DNA of 64,000 bases, from assembly GCF_004011695.2 (NCBI RefSeq), contig NC_082416.1:744001-808000 (forward strand). Reading direction: 5' to 3'. Position numbers and translations under genes: made by a program. The notes below the pieces were generated by a model, which did no database searches, was not told the DNA's origin, and saw only the letters and a program-made list of their open reading frames with translations. Of this stretch, positions 22,715 to 32,856 are shown one piece after another. This stretch comes from Ascochyta rabiei (Eukaryota > Ascomycota > Dothideomycetes > Pleosporales > Didymellaceae). Within the stretch, counting starts at the first letter, position 1. The number at the start of each line of letters is the position of its first letter.

Positions 22715-23309
22715 CCGGTGTGTCTCGCAGTGGGCGAGGGATGGCGGGCAGAAGAAAAGCGCGTGGGCCGGGGCGGTGGAGGCGATGCGCTCGGCCGTGC
22801 TCTCCGAGGCGTGTCTGTCGCAGGGCGCAATGGCGGCGGGCGTGTCGGTGCGCTGTGCGTGCCGTGGGCGCTGTCCGTCCGTGTGTGATGGATGACTGTC
22901 CAGTGTCGGGCCTCCCAAAGTTCAGCACGCCCGAGCCCACGCTAGGCGGGCGGAGAACGTCACTCCTCCCTGCACGGCCGAGCGAGTCGACGCTCCACCG
23001 CCCTGCCGCTGCCCCCTCTCCTCGACGTGGTCCTGCCTGCGCCTGCACCTGCACCTGCGTCTGCACCTGCGTCTGCCTCCGCCACAGACGTCGTGCATTC
23101 GTGCATCCGCGCCCCTCCGGTCTGCGCTGCACGCTGCACGCTGCACGCTGCAACCTGTAACCTGCAACCTGCCACCCCCAACACAAGCACCCGCCTCCCA
23201 GAAAAAGCAAACACACGTCCCGGCTGCCCCTCACGCCGCGCCTCTCGTGCACCGTACGCCGTCGTCTCTGCTGCCACGCACCCCGTTCGTGCATGGCCCG
23301 CGCCAGAGG
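22570..23309. other. GCD7/NEM1 divergent promoter region with a CCTG repeat
   Basis: A 740-base gap between divergent starts. It contains a perfect CCTG tetranucleotide run (about 22684-22715), a GGGGGT tract (about 22642-22666) and short tgcacc/gcacgctgca repeats near 23040-23160. No additional gene is supported; long frames on both strands are repeat-driven. Confidence 0.65.
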
Positions 23310-24977
23310 ATGAACTCTCTGAGTGCTCTGGCGAACATTGGCACGCCTCCGCCAAGCCCAGCTCGCTCGCGAACCGGGTCCGAGAGCAACATACGCCAAG
23401 CGCAGCCTCGGTCCAGCTTGTCGCAGCTCCCCAGCAATGCAAGCGCAAACACAGCGTCTCTCGACGAGAAGCTGGAGCGCGCCATGGCTTCGGACAGAGC
23501 AGACCGACTCCGCTCCTCCACCACCGCCAATGCCCCCACGTCCGAGTACGACGAAAAGTCGCCGCTGCTGAACCATGCGAGTGCTCCTGTCGAACAGCCC
23601 GAGCCCGGAAAGAGATGGCTGTTTCCCAAGCGTGTTTATGACGGTGTCCTGGGAGGTGTTGCCGTGCTTCTGAGTCCGATTGTCTGCACAGGCCAGTACC
23701 TGGTCGCATGCTTCTACTACCAAGAGGATGGCCGATTCTCTCTGACTGCACCTCTGCACCACATGGTCGCCGGCTCGCGACGAGAGAAATCTACGTCAGA
23801 GCCAATGCCCTCGTCTGGCTTCTCTAGCAGTAACGAAAAGGGGAAGCATGCAAGCAGGCGGTTGAGCGTCGCGCAATCCCAACCACGGAAGACGGCACCA
23901 AGGTCTCCCTCTATAGCCTCGACGTCAACGGCCATTACCTCTGATTCGGAAATCGAAAGCGAGCGACCGCACACACGCGACGAAGACGTCGACTTTCCAT
24001 CACGCCACACCCGCTCAAAGTCAAACGCCTCGTCAGCCGGCGAGGAGATCGCTCCAGCAAAGCGGTCCATTCGAATCAAACTGCACAACGAAGACGCACT
24101 GAGACAACGCAAGGCGGCCAAAAAGGCACAGTCGAATAGTCACGTGTCGCCAGAAGCTGCAAACGCACTCAAATCCCCTACAGGGCCCATGACTGCAGCT
24201 GCAAAGCACAAGTTTCCACGAGCACCACAACCCCCACGTCCACTCGTACCACGCCGGCAGCCGTCGTACTCTGCGAAAGGAGCGTCTGCCGTGGGACCGC
24301 ATCAGAAGACACTCATCCTCGACCTCGATGAAACTCTGATACACAGCATGGCGAAGGGCGGTCGCTTCCAGACCGGCCACATGGTAGAGGTGAAACTTCA
24401 GGCTTCAGTCGGCGCGGGCGGGCAGATCATCGGCCCGCAGGTGCCTATCCTGTACTACGTTCACAAACGTCCCTTCTGCGATGAGTTTCTGAAAAAGGTT
24501 CGTGCTTCTCGTGAGTAGCTTCTGGACGACAGCTGACACGGCTTGCAGATCTCGAAATGGTACAACTTGATCATATTCACGGCCTCTGTCCAAGAGTACG
24601 CCGACCCTGTGATCGACTGGTTGGAGGTTGAACGCAAGTACTTTGCTGGCCGATACTACCGCCAGCACTGCACTTTCCGCAACGGCGCCTACATCAAGGA
24701 TCTTGCGCAGGTAGAGCCGGACCTCAGCAAAGTTATGATCCTGGACAACAGTCCGATGAGCTACATCTTTCATGAAGGTGAGTCGTTGCGGCAGGCTTCC
24801 CTGTCCGCTGCCCATACTGACAGTCGCACAGACAATGCCATTCCCATCGAAGGCTGGATTAGCGACCCTACAGACTACGAACTGCTGCACCTCATTCCCT
24901 TACTCGAAGGTTTACAGTACGTAACTGATGTGCGCGCGCTGCTTGCTCTACGACAAGGAATGCCCTCGTCGGCGTGA
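23310..24977 (+). CDS. NEM1: NEM1-type nuclear envelope/ER protein phosphatase (Dullard family)
   Basis: Catalytic subunit of the Nem1-Spo7 phosphatase, which dephosphorylates the lipin Pah1 at the ER and nuclear envelope to raise diacylglycerol synthesis. Exons 23310-24497, 24549-24777 and 24832-24977 give 520 aa. A disordered Ser-rich N-terminus precedes a hydrophobic hairpin at about 111-137 (membrane anchor). The C-terminal FCP1/SCP-like HAD domain carries Leu-Asp-Leu-Asp-Glu-Thr-Leu-Ile-His-Ser at about 336-345 and Trp-Tyr-Asn-Leu-Ile-Ile-Phe-Thr-Ala-Ser-Val-Gln-Glu-Tyr-Ala, then Ile-Leu-Asp-Asn-Ser-Pro. Intron 1 uses a GTTCGT donor. Intron 2 is 54 bases, a multiple of three with no stop, so its retention would insert 18 residues. 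A longer reading from GTG at 23247 was not used. Confidence 0.93.
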
Positions 24978-25146
24978 CGAGGAAGCTACACACGACGGAG
25001 CGTTCATGTACTATGCCTTTAATACCTATATAATAGACACTGGCTGCGTCCAGCAGTTGGACCGAGACGAGATACCCAAAGACGCTGTTTCCTTGCAGAT
25101 GGTCTGCTCAACTTTATGCTACATGCACATATATGCGTGGAGCTTC

Positions 25147-25286
25147 ATTCTATGCAGACACCTGTGTGAAGACTCATTCTATGCAGACACCTGTGTGAAG
25201 ACTCATTCTATGCAGACACCTGTGAAGACTCATTCTATGCAGACACCTGTGAAGACTCATTCTATGCAGACACGCTGTGTGAAGAC
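25147..25286. repeat. 27-29 bp tandem repeat, five copies, 3' of NEM1
   Basis: Copies begin at 25147, 25176, 25205, 25232 and 25259 with attctatgcagacacctgtg. The first two units are 29 bases and the next two 27, differing by one loss of gt; the last is diverged. The repeat lies between the convergent NEM1 and coiled-coil genes, probably in the NEM1 3' untranslated region. Confidence 0.9.
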
Positions 25287-25337
25287 CTGGCTTTACGCCG
25301 TGGAAATGTGATTTGCGTACATTCTCTCATCAGACAC

Positions 25338-26183
25338 TCATGTGATGCTCGGGGCAGTCTTCACACTTGCAGTTTCGCCAGTCCCCTCGTCACTACGACC
25401 CCAGATCTCGTTACTCTCATTCTCCACTCCCCTCATTGCCTTGGCCACTTCTTCCAGCCGAACGACCACCTCTTGCACACCCTTGTTCACCTTCTCAAAG
25501 TAGCGGTCGTTCTCTTCTCTCCGCTTCCTGCTTAGCTCAATGTCCTTCTCCGTCTCCTTCTCCAACTTGATCTTGTCGGACAGTTTGTCCTCCTTGACAG
25601 GATTCGATCCATCACGCAGCCTGCTCATCTTACTCGGCGGTGCCATCGACCCGACATCAGACACCTTGCGCGGCTGCTCGGCCGACGACCCGTCATCTTC
25701 CGAGCGAGCCCACGCTTTCGCGAGTTCAATCTGAGCTCTGCGCAATTCGTCCAATGCGCGCGAATGCTCAGACCCAAACACCGTCATCCCCGGCCCTCTG
25801 ATAGCGCTCAGCTCTACTTCCTCCAACGTGTTCTGCATCTCCGCCCATATGGCTTCAGCTCGGGACGACGCCTCCGCATCGGCTGCCTGGTTCTGCTGGC
25901 GCTGGCGCCTGACAAAAGGAGCCGTGCCGGTAGAGTTCGAGTTGATGAGGCTGAGATGGTCGCCATCGTACGTGTCCGTTGTGGGCGGGAGCGGCCGCTT
26001 TGCATCTGGCAGGAGGAGGGAGCGCTGGCGGACGAGGGGGGTTTTGGTGGGGCTTCTCGTTTCTGTGCTAGGCGATAGCAGGGAAGTATTGGAGGCATTG
26101 TGCGATGGCGGCCCAACGAAGAGTGCTGGTGCTGGTAGGCGGTTTGCCTGCACCTTGGTGGCCTTGTTGCTGCTTGTGGCCAT
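25338..26183 (-). CDS. Coiled-coil hypothetical protein, 281 aa
   Basis: No named family is recognised. The single exon starts at an ATG (ggccATGgcc). The N-terminal 95 residues are disordered with Ser/Thr-Pro motifs (several possible proline-directed phosphosites). Residues about 100-165 form a predicted helical segment, ending in a conserved-looking Arg-Gly-Pro-Gly-Met-Thr-Val-Phe-Gly-Ser and Leu-Arg-Arg-Ala-Gln-Ile-Glu-Leu-Ala stretch. Residues about 200-255 are charged heptads typical of a coiled coil. No signal peptide or membrane helix is present. It is divergent from RPS23 and convergent with NEM1. It resembles conserved fungal proteins of unknown role; no function is proposed. Confidence 0.7.
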   Translation of the reverse strand: MATSSNKATKVQANRLPAPALFVGPPSHNASNTSLLSPSTETRSPTKTPLVRQRSLLLPDAKRPLPPTTDTYDGDHLSLINSNSTGTAPFVRRQRQQNQAADAEASSRAEAIWAEMQNTLEEVELSAIRGPGMTVFGSEHSRALDELRRAQIELAKAWARSEDDGSSAEQPRKVSDVGSMAPPSKMSRLRDGSNPVKEDKLSDKIKLEKETEKDIELSRKRREENDRYFEKVNKGVQEVVVRLEEVAKAMRGVENESNEIWGRSDEGTGETASVKTAPSIT

Positions 26184-26460
26184 GTTGGTGTGCTGGTGGT
26201 ATAGTGCAGCGTGATTGTGGAGATGCTCGCTCGGCGTGGTACGTGTCGAGTCGCTGCTTCAGCAACCGGACACGGAAATTATAGATTACATCGGTCCATT
26301 CGTCGCAGCACGTCCGAGTCGAGTCAGCAATGCGCAGTTCATGTTGGAGTTCGACACGTCCTGCAGCCGATGATGTTGGTGTTGGTGGCCCTGGCGTGCG
26401 CTAGCCCGCTTCCGCTTAGTTCTTGGCGCACAATGGAAAGAGAGACCTAAGCGACGGCAG

Positions 26461-26508
26461 GTGAATTTCAACACTTCGTTCGCCAGCCTACTAACTTCAC
26501 GTCCCCAG
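26461..26508 (+). other. Probable 5'UTR intron of RPS23
   Basis: A 48-base candidate intron 24 bases before the start codon: donor GTGAAT preceded by CAG, a strong branch sequence CTACTAAC at about 26488-26495, and acceptor CCCAG. The branch matches the yeast consensus, unusually strong for this window. Leader introns are common in ribosomal protein genes. Confidence 0.55.
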
Positions 26509-26532
26509 CAATCCCACGTCAACACCGAAAAC

Positions 26533-27192
26533 ATGGGTAAAGGTACGCAGCACGCCCTCCCGATTGCCTCGCATCTCGCTCGACGACAACACTCTCGACG
26601 CTCGCCCGCACCACACAACCCCCCGTGCAGGACGCATGCTCACAATTGACTGCAGGAAAGCCAAGAGGTCTCAACGCCGCGCGCAAGCTGCGCAACCACC
26701 GCCGTGAGCAGCGCTGGGCCGATCTGTCCTTCAAGAAGCGTCTTTTGGGAACCGCCTTCAAGTCCTCGCCGTTCGGTGGATCCTCCCACGCCAAGGGTAT
26801 CGTCCTCGAGAAGGTCGGTGTTGAGGCCAAGCAGCCCAACTCGGCTATCCGAAAGTGTGTCCGTGTCCAGTTGATCAAGAACGGAAAGAAGGTCACTGCT
26901 TTCGGTACGTACCCAGCGAGAAGTCCCCTGGGCCTGTCTTTGATGGGTGGAGGATGAAGATGGGCCGAGGTGGCAACCAGGAAGAAACGAGCATTGGCTA
27001 ACGGCACCCACAGTCCCCAACGACGGTTGCTTGAACTTTGTCGACGAGAACGACGAAGTGCTCCTCGCTGGTTTCGGTCGCAAGGGCAAGGCCAAGGGTG
27101 ATATTCCCGGTGTCCGTTTCAAGGTCGTCAAGGTTTCCGGTGTCGGTCTGTCGGCTCTGTGGAAGGAGAAGAAGGAGAAGCCCAGGTCGTAA
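26533..27192 (+). CDS. RPS23: 40S ribosomal protein S23 (uS12)
   Basis: Cytosolic small-subunit protein at the decoding centre. Exons 26533-26542, 26656-26904 and 27014-27192 give exactly 145 aa, the yeast length. Exon 1 has only ten bases (Met-Gly-Lys plus one base). The protein contains Lys-Gln-Pro-Asn-Ser-Ala-Ile-Arg-Lys, with Pro64 at the position that is hydroxylated in other eukaryotes, and Val-Pro-Asn-Asp-Gly across the second junction. Both introns have GTACG donors. The gene is divergent from the coiled-coil gene and convergent with the Ima1-like gene. A probable leader intron lies just upstream. Confidence 0.98.
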
Positions 27193-27808
27193 ACGACTCG
27201 ACTACTGCAGTTGAGAGTACGAACGTCAAGCGAAGCCCGCCATGAACGAATGATGGAACCAAGCGGATCATTTGGGAGGTTACCGGAGTCTTTACATTGG
27301 GGATAATCAATGTGTCTTCCACTCGGCATATGAAAAGTCATGACAGGCTTGTCGGATAGTTAGGGAAACTGACTGATGCAAGCGCCCAAACATGTCGTTG
27401 TGCGTGATGTGCATGTCACGCAGTCCAATACACCATGCCACCCATTCCCGACCCCGGCCCCAGCCGTAGTGCGTCGAATCCCCCATTGTTCATGTCGAAG
27501 CGTTCCTCGGTCTACGGTCTGACGGAGCATTGCACTCTCCACTGCTGAGCAGATGACATCATTCTTCCGTGAGCACTGGGAGTGGGTGCACGTAGCATGC
27601 ATGTTTTGTCATCGAACAGAGATTGGACCACTCTTTGGGTCTTTGTGCATTCGCATCGCCGTGAACGCCACCTACCAGGTGAATCAAACCAGGCGCCGGC
27701 AATGCATATATACCAAACAACGCCTCCAGGAACCGCAGGGTATCTCTCCCAACCAACACCAGCCAATGCCACGTGTGAAGTCATCATCAACCCGGCCCAG
27801 CTCGCTTC
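27193..27808. other. Intergenic between convergent RPS23 and Ima1-like genes
   Basis: A 616-base region that should hold both 3' ends. Short overlapping frames exist on both strands but lack family signatures. No repeat is seen. Confidence 0.5.
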
Positions 27809-29754
27809 TTACTTGGAGAAGAGCCCGTTGAACGTGTCCTCCAACCCTGTATCCTTCATGGTGCCATAGTAATCGTACTTGAGCTTGGGACTCGCAAACA
27901 ACTCGGCATCCCGCTTGACGTTCTTGGGCACTCCAAAGCCCTCTAGCCCTTTCCCTCCGTTTGCTCTCTCCAAGCCTGCATCGCCACCTTCATCACCCTC
28001 TCCAGCGGCTCCGCCCACAGCCTTGGCCTTTGATGTCTGGCTCCGCGTCTGTCGCTCCGTTTTGAAGAAATTGGGTGTAGTCTCTTTGAGTGGTGGCGCC
28101 CACACGCCCGGCTTCCAAGGATCGAGCGCGGCTCGGGCGGGTGCTTTGGGCGCAGCGGGGACTTTGTGGCGGAAGGGATTGGGATCGGGTTTGGCAAACA
28201 GACTTACGGGCTCCTGGCTGCGCTGCAGACTCGGAGAGGCAGGCTGCACAGGGCTCCGTGTGCCGAACTGCGGAGGCAAGATGTCGGGCGCAGAGGGTGC
28301 GAAGCGGCGTGCCGTTGGTGTCCAGTCCATGCTGTCATCTTGGTACACGGGTGTTCGGGCTGGGGTCGTGAAGTCGGTGTAGTGGCTCGTTGTGGATGCT
28401 TCGGTGAGCGTGGGTGACGGGGGCAGCGCAGAGGTGGAGTCGAGCTGGAAGCTGGACGTGAAGCCCTGAGCCATGGTGTCGAAGGTGGAGATTTGGGGGT
28501 GTGCGGGCTTGTAGCTGGAGCGTGGGCGTTTGTTGGGCGTGTTGGGGGCGCTGGGGAGGTACGTTTCTTCGGGAAAGGCAACGGGGGTGTAAACGATGCG
28601 CACCGTCTTCCAGGTCAGCGTGAAAGAGAGGAGTATGGAGACAAGGAGGAACATGTTCGTGTTCTGGAATGCCGTGAGGTTGGAAGGGTCGATGGTGGCA
28701 TTCGCCCAGTAGAAGAGACTCGCCGCGCGCAGCACGAAGACGGTGGCGCGGATGAACCACAGCGACTTGAGGCCTCGCATGCGGCCGGTGATGCTGTTTG
28801 TCTTGCTGGCCAGCTTGGGGTTCCACCATATCGTCAGGAGATCGGCGACCAACGAGGCGTGCATCAGCTGCAGGGCAACGGAGGACATGACGCAGCTCTG
28901 GTCGACGTTGCGTGCGAAGACGGCGTGCTCCCAACACGTGCTCCACGTGGCGTGCTCGCGCAGAGCGTCAGCGCGTGTGGTCGCCAGCGTCAGCGCCACC
29001 GCGTGCCACGACAAGCCGACGAGGACGGCGGCCATGTAGAGCCATTTGGCCAGGGCGATGCATCTCAGGGTCCAGGTCTGGCGCGGCGTGTGCGCAGTGC
29101 GGCTGTGCTCCCTGCTCCTGTCGATGATGCGCCGGAGGTTGTCTGCCTTGGCGGCGTAGCCTGCCGCGCGGATCTGGTCCTGGACGCGAGGGAGACAGTG
29201 CGGGCAGACCTGCGGGTAGCGGTCCTCGAGCTCGGTGCGGTAGGCGTCGAGCGAGGCGGCGTACCTGTCGTACTCGGGGTCGTCCTCGTCCGGGAGGTAC
29301 TCGGCGAGGGTCTTGTTGAGCAGCAGCTGATTGCGCTGGCACGTGTTGCAGAACAGCGGTTCGGGCTCGGCGGGCATGGCGGGCAGGACGGGCGACGAGG
29401 AGCGTGGGATTGCGTAGTGCAGCGAGGCCGAGGGGGCGGCGGCCATGTCTTCGGTGGGGGGGTCGGCGACGTGCCCGCGCTGAGCATTCAGTCAGTCGCG
29501 TGTCTTGTGTGTGGACGGGGCGGCTGTGTGCATCTACATGCACATGCACATGCACATCAACAGCAGCATCAAGATCAAGACCAAGATCATGACCAAGATC
29601 AAGATCAAGAAAAAGATCAAGAACAAGGTACCTCGTCGAAGTGGTTGACGGCGTCGCATTGCGGACACAGATAGCTTCGGGGCATGTGGGACACGGCGTG
29701 GCGCGACTGCGTGTTGCAGAAGTGGCAGCGGATCCTGCGCCGTAGCAGCGGCAT
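27809..29754 (-). CDS. Ima1-like inner nuclear membrane protein
   Basis: Ima1 (fission yeast; TMEM201/Samp1 in animals) is an inner nuclear membrane protein that links heterochromatin and cytoskeleton across the envelope. Exons 29754-29632 and 29479-27809 (phase 0) give 597 aa. The N-terminus has the Ima1 zinc-finger pattern: Cys-His-Phe-Cys at residues 10-13 and Cys-Pro-Gln-Cys-Asp-Ala-Val-Asn, ending in Phe-Asp-Glu. Exon 2 continues Arg-Gly-His-Val-Ala-Asp-Pro-Pro, then a second Cys-x2-Cys and a Cys-Pro-His-Cys. Hydrophobic helices lie at about residues 170-350, followed by a long disordered Ser/Pro-rich C-terminus. The intron carries CATGCA and AAGATC repeats. The gene is divergent from uL24m. 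Confidence 0.87.
29532..29627. repeat. ACATGC and AAGATC hexamer repeats in the Ima1-like intron
   Basis: Two simple hexamer repeats fill most of the 152-base intron: acatgc units (about 29532-29560) and then aagatc units with caagatc variants (about 29567-29625). Confidence 0.85.
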
Positions 29755-29944
29755 GGTGAAGGGAACTTTTGGTGTCCTGTCCTGTGTCGAGTGTGCGAGG
29801 AGCGCGTCATTTGGGACGGGGGTCTTGTTTGGGGCTTTCTGCCGCCGTGCACCGCCTGCGCGCCCGTCCGATCTAGCTCGGGAGTCCGCCGCCCAATGCC
29901 AAATTTACTTCGCCGTGCACCACATCACGATTCACGACGACCCC

Positions 29945-30018
29945 GGCTGTCCATCGACTCCCACCGCGCCGACGAGTTTCCGGCTGTCCATCGACTCCCG
30001 CCGCGCCGACGAGCTCCC
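29945..30018. repeat. 37-bp tandem duplication in the Ima1-like/uL24m promoter
   Basis: Two adjacent 37-base copies beginning ggctgtccatcgactccc at 29945 and 29982 differ at a few positions. They lie in the 393-base gap between two divergent start codons, which otherwise holds only the promoters and a CCA run near the uL24m ATG. Confidence 0.85.
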
Positions 30019-30147
30019 GGCAGTGTCCAGTGTTCCGTGTCCCGTGTCCCAGCACCTCCACCTCCCCTCGCCCGTCGAATGGCTCGATAGTCTGCGACCT
30101 TCACCCTCACCCTCACCACCACCACCACCACCACCACCACCACCATC

Positions 30148-31753
30148 ATGACCCAATTAATCGCAAGACCCGGCCGCAATGCCGCCCGCCAGGCGAAAAA
30201 GGCAAAGGAGATCCGGCACGTCAAGGGCGCCATCGTCTGGCACGAGAAGCAGCGGCTGAAGCGCAAGCAGCTGATGCGCGAGCAGTTCGAGGCCAAGCAG
30301 ACGTGGATGCAGCGCGAAAAATGGGAGCGCGACAACATCCTCGAGGTCAAGCGCAAGGCCCTGCGCAACGCCGCCGAGGACTGGAAACTGGGCCCGCTGC
30401 GGCCCAACCGCGCCGTCAACGTTGAGCAGGGCAAGTACGCCGTCGTCCAGCCCACCCAGGTCCAGAAGCCCGAGATCCCCACAAAGGTCCATGCCCGCCG
30501 CAACCTGCACAACGAGAAAAAGGGCCTCGCCCTCGATTACCCCCTGGTCGTCGACGACAAGAAGTACTTCCCCATTGTCAAGGGCGACCGCGTCGTCGTC
30601 CTCACGGGCAAGGACAAGGGCAGCATCGGGACCGTGATAGCCACCGTCCCCAGGACCCACGAGGTCATCGTCCAGGGCGTCAACATGGTTCGTACATGGC
30701 CCGGCTTCTCCTTTGCACCGCACACTGACCACGTAGGCATACTACGACTCCAACGTCTTCAACACGGGCGACCAGGACATCGGTCCCAGGCGCGAGAGCG
30801 AGATGCCATTGGCCATGGACAACGTCCGTCTCGTCGTGCCCTACGCCTCGACATCGTCCGGCCCCAGCGGCCAGAACATCTACGAGGACGTCATTGTCGA
30901 CAACCTTGTCTTCGAGCGCCACACCACAGGCATCGATCCATTCACAGGCACCGACTACGGCGACGCTGAGATCCCCAAGGAGCACCAGTACGACCCTGAA
31001 ACGGGTCTTCCGATCTTCCACCGGTACATCGCCGGCACACGCTACAGGATCGCGTGGCCGTGGGAGACGGAGACAAAGGCAGCCGACAGCAGCGCCCCAG
31101 CGCCCAACAAGAAGGCTGCCCAGGGCTGGCTGTCCAAGACACTCGGCACCCTCCGCCACCCCATCACAACCTTGCAGAGCTGGCGAAACCCTGCAAGCAA
31201 CAAGAAGCCCAAGCGGGCACCCTCCACCCTTCCCCTCTCCGTCCAGGTCGAGAACATCGAGCACAGCCAGCTCCGAAAGCAGCGCCGCGCCATCCTCCGC
31301 AGCGAAGACCCCAAGCACAAGGAAGCCCACGACGCCGTCGACACAACACGCAACATCGTCGAGGGCTCCGACTCGATGAGCTACACACTTGTCGCGCCTC
31401 CTTTCCCCGACACGCTGGGCCAGGAGCTGCACGGCGACATAGTAGAGCGCAACGCCAACGCACGCCACGACAGCGAAGCACCTTACAAGCCCATCCACGC
31501 CAAGTACATGAGCCCCAAGGCGCAGGCGGCGCAGGACTTTGCCCAGAAGAAGGCCAAGGCGGCCGAGCGCATGAAGACACCCATGCAGCTGCGATGGGAG
31601 CAGGAGCAGGCTAAGAAGCAGGCAGCCAAGAAGGAGAGTCCGGCCGTGGACACGGACACGCTGCTCGCGGCACTGGGGCAGCACATGTCTGCCAACGGCG
31701 TGAAGCTGACATCAAAGAGGAGGGCAGCCAGTCAGGTCGAGGAGCTCGATTAG
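30148..31753 (+). CDS. MRPL40: Mitochondrial large-subunit ribosomal protein uL24m (KOW domain)
   Basis: Homologue of yeast Mrpl40 in the mitochondrial large subunit. Exons 30148-30687 and 30737-31753, phase 0, give 518 aa. A basic N-terminus (residues 1-75) precedes the KOW motif at about 145-165 (Val-Lys-Gly-Asp-Arg-Val-Val-Val-Leu-Thr-Gly-Lys-Asp-Lys-Gly). Exon 2 continues the L24 core with Tyr-Tyr-Asp-Ser-Asn and the Asn-Val-Arg-Leu-Val segment, then a long fungal C-terminal extension ending in Lys/Glu/Ala-rich helices. The 49-base intron has GTTCGT and TAG ends. A CCA trinucleotide run (about 30114-30144) immediately precedes the ATG. Confidence 0.9.
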
Positions 31754-32007
31754 AGACCAGAAGCGTAGGGGCAAGGGTCGGCGTGTTTACACTTGCATCT
31801 GCATGGGTGAGTCTGTCACTTGTAGCATAGTGTAGATATAGTTTGGGTTTCTTGTACAGTACGATGGTGGTGGCAGCATGAAGTTGTAAGAGAACATGGA
31901 AGATTGAACAAACACCACATGCATTCCGTTGCCCTTGGGTATCATAAACAAACGCCAGCTGTGCATACACAACGCTCACATGGTCCTCGCTAGCTCTTTT
32001 GCTCCTC

Positions 32008-32856
32008 TCACACCAAGATCCCCCCATACTCCGCTCGCCCTCCGTACCCCTCCAGCGCCTCCCACTGCACCAGAAAACGATCCACAACCCTGACCAGCAA
32101 CTTCCCACTCAGGCTCAGCGTCTTGACCCGCGCAAAGCTCTCCACGTACACCGTGCGACACAGCCCCCTGCTCTCAGCGCCGCGGATGTTGAAGAAGCGC
32201 AGCGTGAAGGCAGCGAGGACGAGAACCACGGCGGTCGCAGGGCCGTTGGTTATCACCAGGGCCGGGAGCGAGGCCGTGTTTTCCTCAACGGCAGTGGGCG
32301 TGGACAGGAGTGGCGGGAAGGCTGCCAAGAGGGTCTGAGCGGCGGTGAAAGGGGTGGTGTAGAGCGGTTGATGGATCCTCCTCGCCCGCGGTATCGTGGC
32401 TATTGCGTAGTGCTCTGGACCTACGCAGTGCGGCCTCCCATTTCGTCCCGTGGTCTCCGTCTCATCGCGCCATCGAGTCCACGGTACGCTGGTCTCGTCT
32501 TGCGCCGTCTTCGCTCCCTCCTGGGCACGACCCCGCGCCGCTCGCTCCTCCAGGCCCTTCTCGAAAGCCACGGCGCGCTGCGCGCTGAATGCGTCCCCGC
32601 TGCTGACCACGTAGGTTCTGTGTGTATACTTCCGTGTGTCTAGGTCGCGGAGCAGGGCGAACATCTCGTGGGTGTGTCCTCCCGATCCCAGCACAACGAG
32701 AATGCGGGCGCTGGTCGGCCGCGTGCGCAATTGCGCCGTCTTCGGCCGTGCGTTGGGGAGGATGGCGAGAAGACGGAGAGAAGCTGCGACCAACAGCGTG
32801 ACAAGGAGTGCGAGGAAGAAGGACACGCCGTAGAGCGAGGATAGCGGGGGCGCCAT
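32008..32856 (-). CDS. ALG14: ALG14, UDP-GlcNAc transferase membrane subunit
   Basis: Alg14 anchors Alg13 to the ER and together they add the second GlcNAc to dolichol-PP-GlcNAc in N-glycosylation. Single exon of 282 aa from an ATG in good context (gccATGg); the same frame extends upstream only through a TTG. Residues about 8-33 form the N-terminal membrane anchor. Residues 53-65 carry Leu-Val-Val-Leu-Gly-Ser-Gly-Gly-His-Thr-His-Glu-Met, the Alg14 hallmark. The C-terminal half has Ile-Thr-Asn-Gly-Pro and Tyr-Val-Glu-Ser-Phe-Ala-Arg-Val. A roughly 30-residue hydrophilic insertion (about 105-130) is longer than in yeast. It converges with uL24m. Confidence 0.92.
   Translation of the reverse strand: MAPPLSSLYGVSFFLALLVTLLVAASLRLLAILPNARPKTAQLRTRPTSARILVVLGSGGHTHEMFALLRDLDTRKYTHRTYVVSSGDAFSAQRAVAFEKGLEERAARGRAQEGAKTAQDETSVPWTRWRDETETTGRNGRPHCVGPEHYAIATIPRARRIHQPLYTTPFTAAQTLLAAFPPLLSTPTAVEENTASLPALVITNGPATAVVLVLAAFTLRFFNIRGAESRGLCRTVYVESFARVKTLSLSGKLLVRVVDRFLVQWEALEGYGGRAEYGGILV

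Noticed and set aside
23247..23309. NEM1 N-terminal extension from GTG
   Set aside because: First in-frame ATG is at 23310; a GTG start is unlikely in a fungus.
22521..23762. Minus-strand 413-codon frame across the GCD7/NEM1 promoter
   Set aside because: It overlaps NEM1 coding sequence antisense and is built from CCTG and CCCCCA repeats; no signature.
28493..29674. 393-codon plus-strand frame antisense to the Ima1-like gene
   Set aside because: No domain, ends in repeat-encoded His-Ala and Gln-Asp runs from the intron microsatellites.
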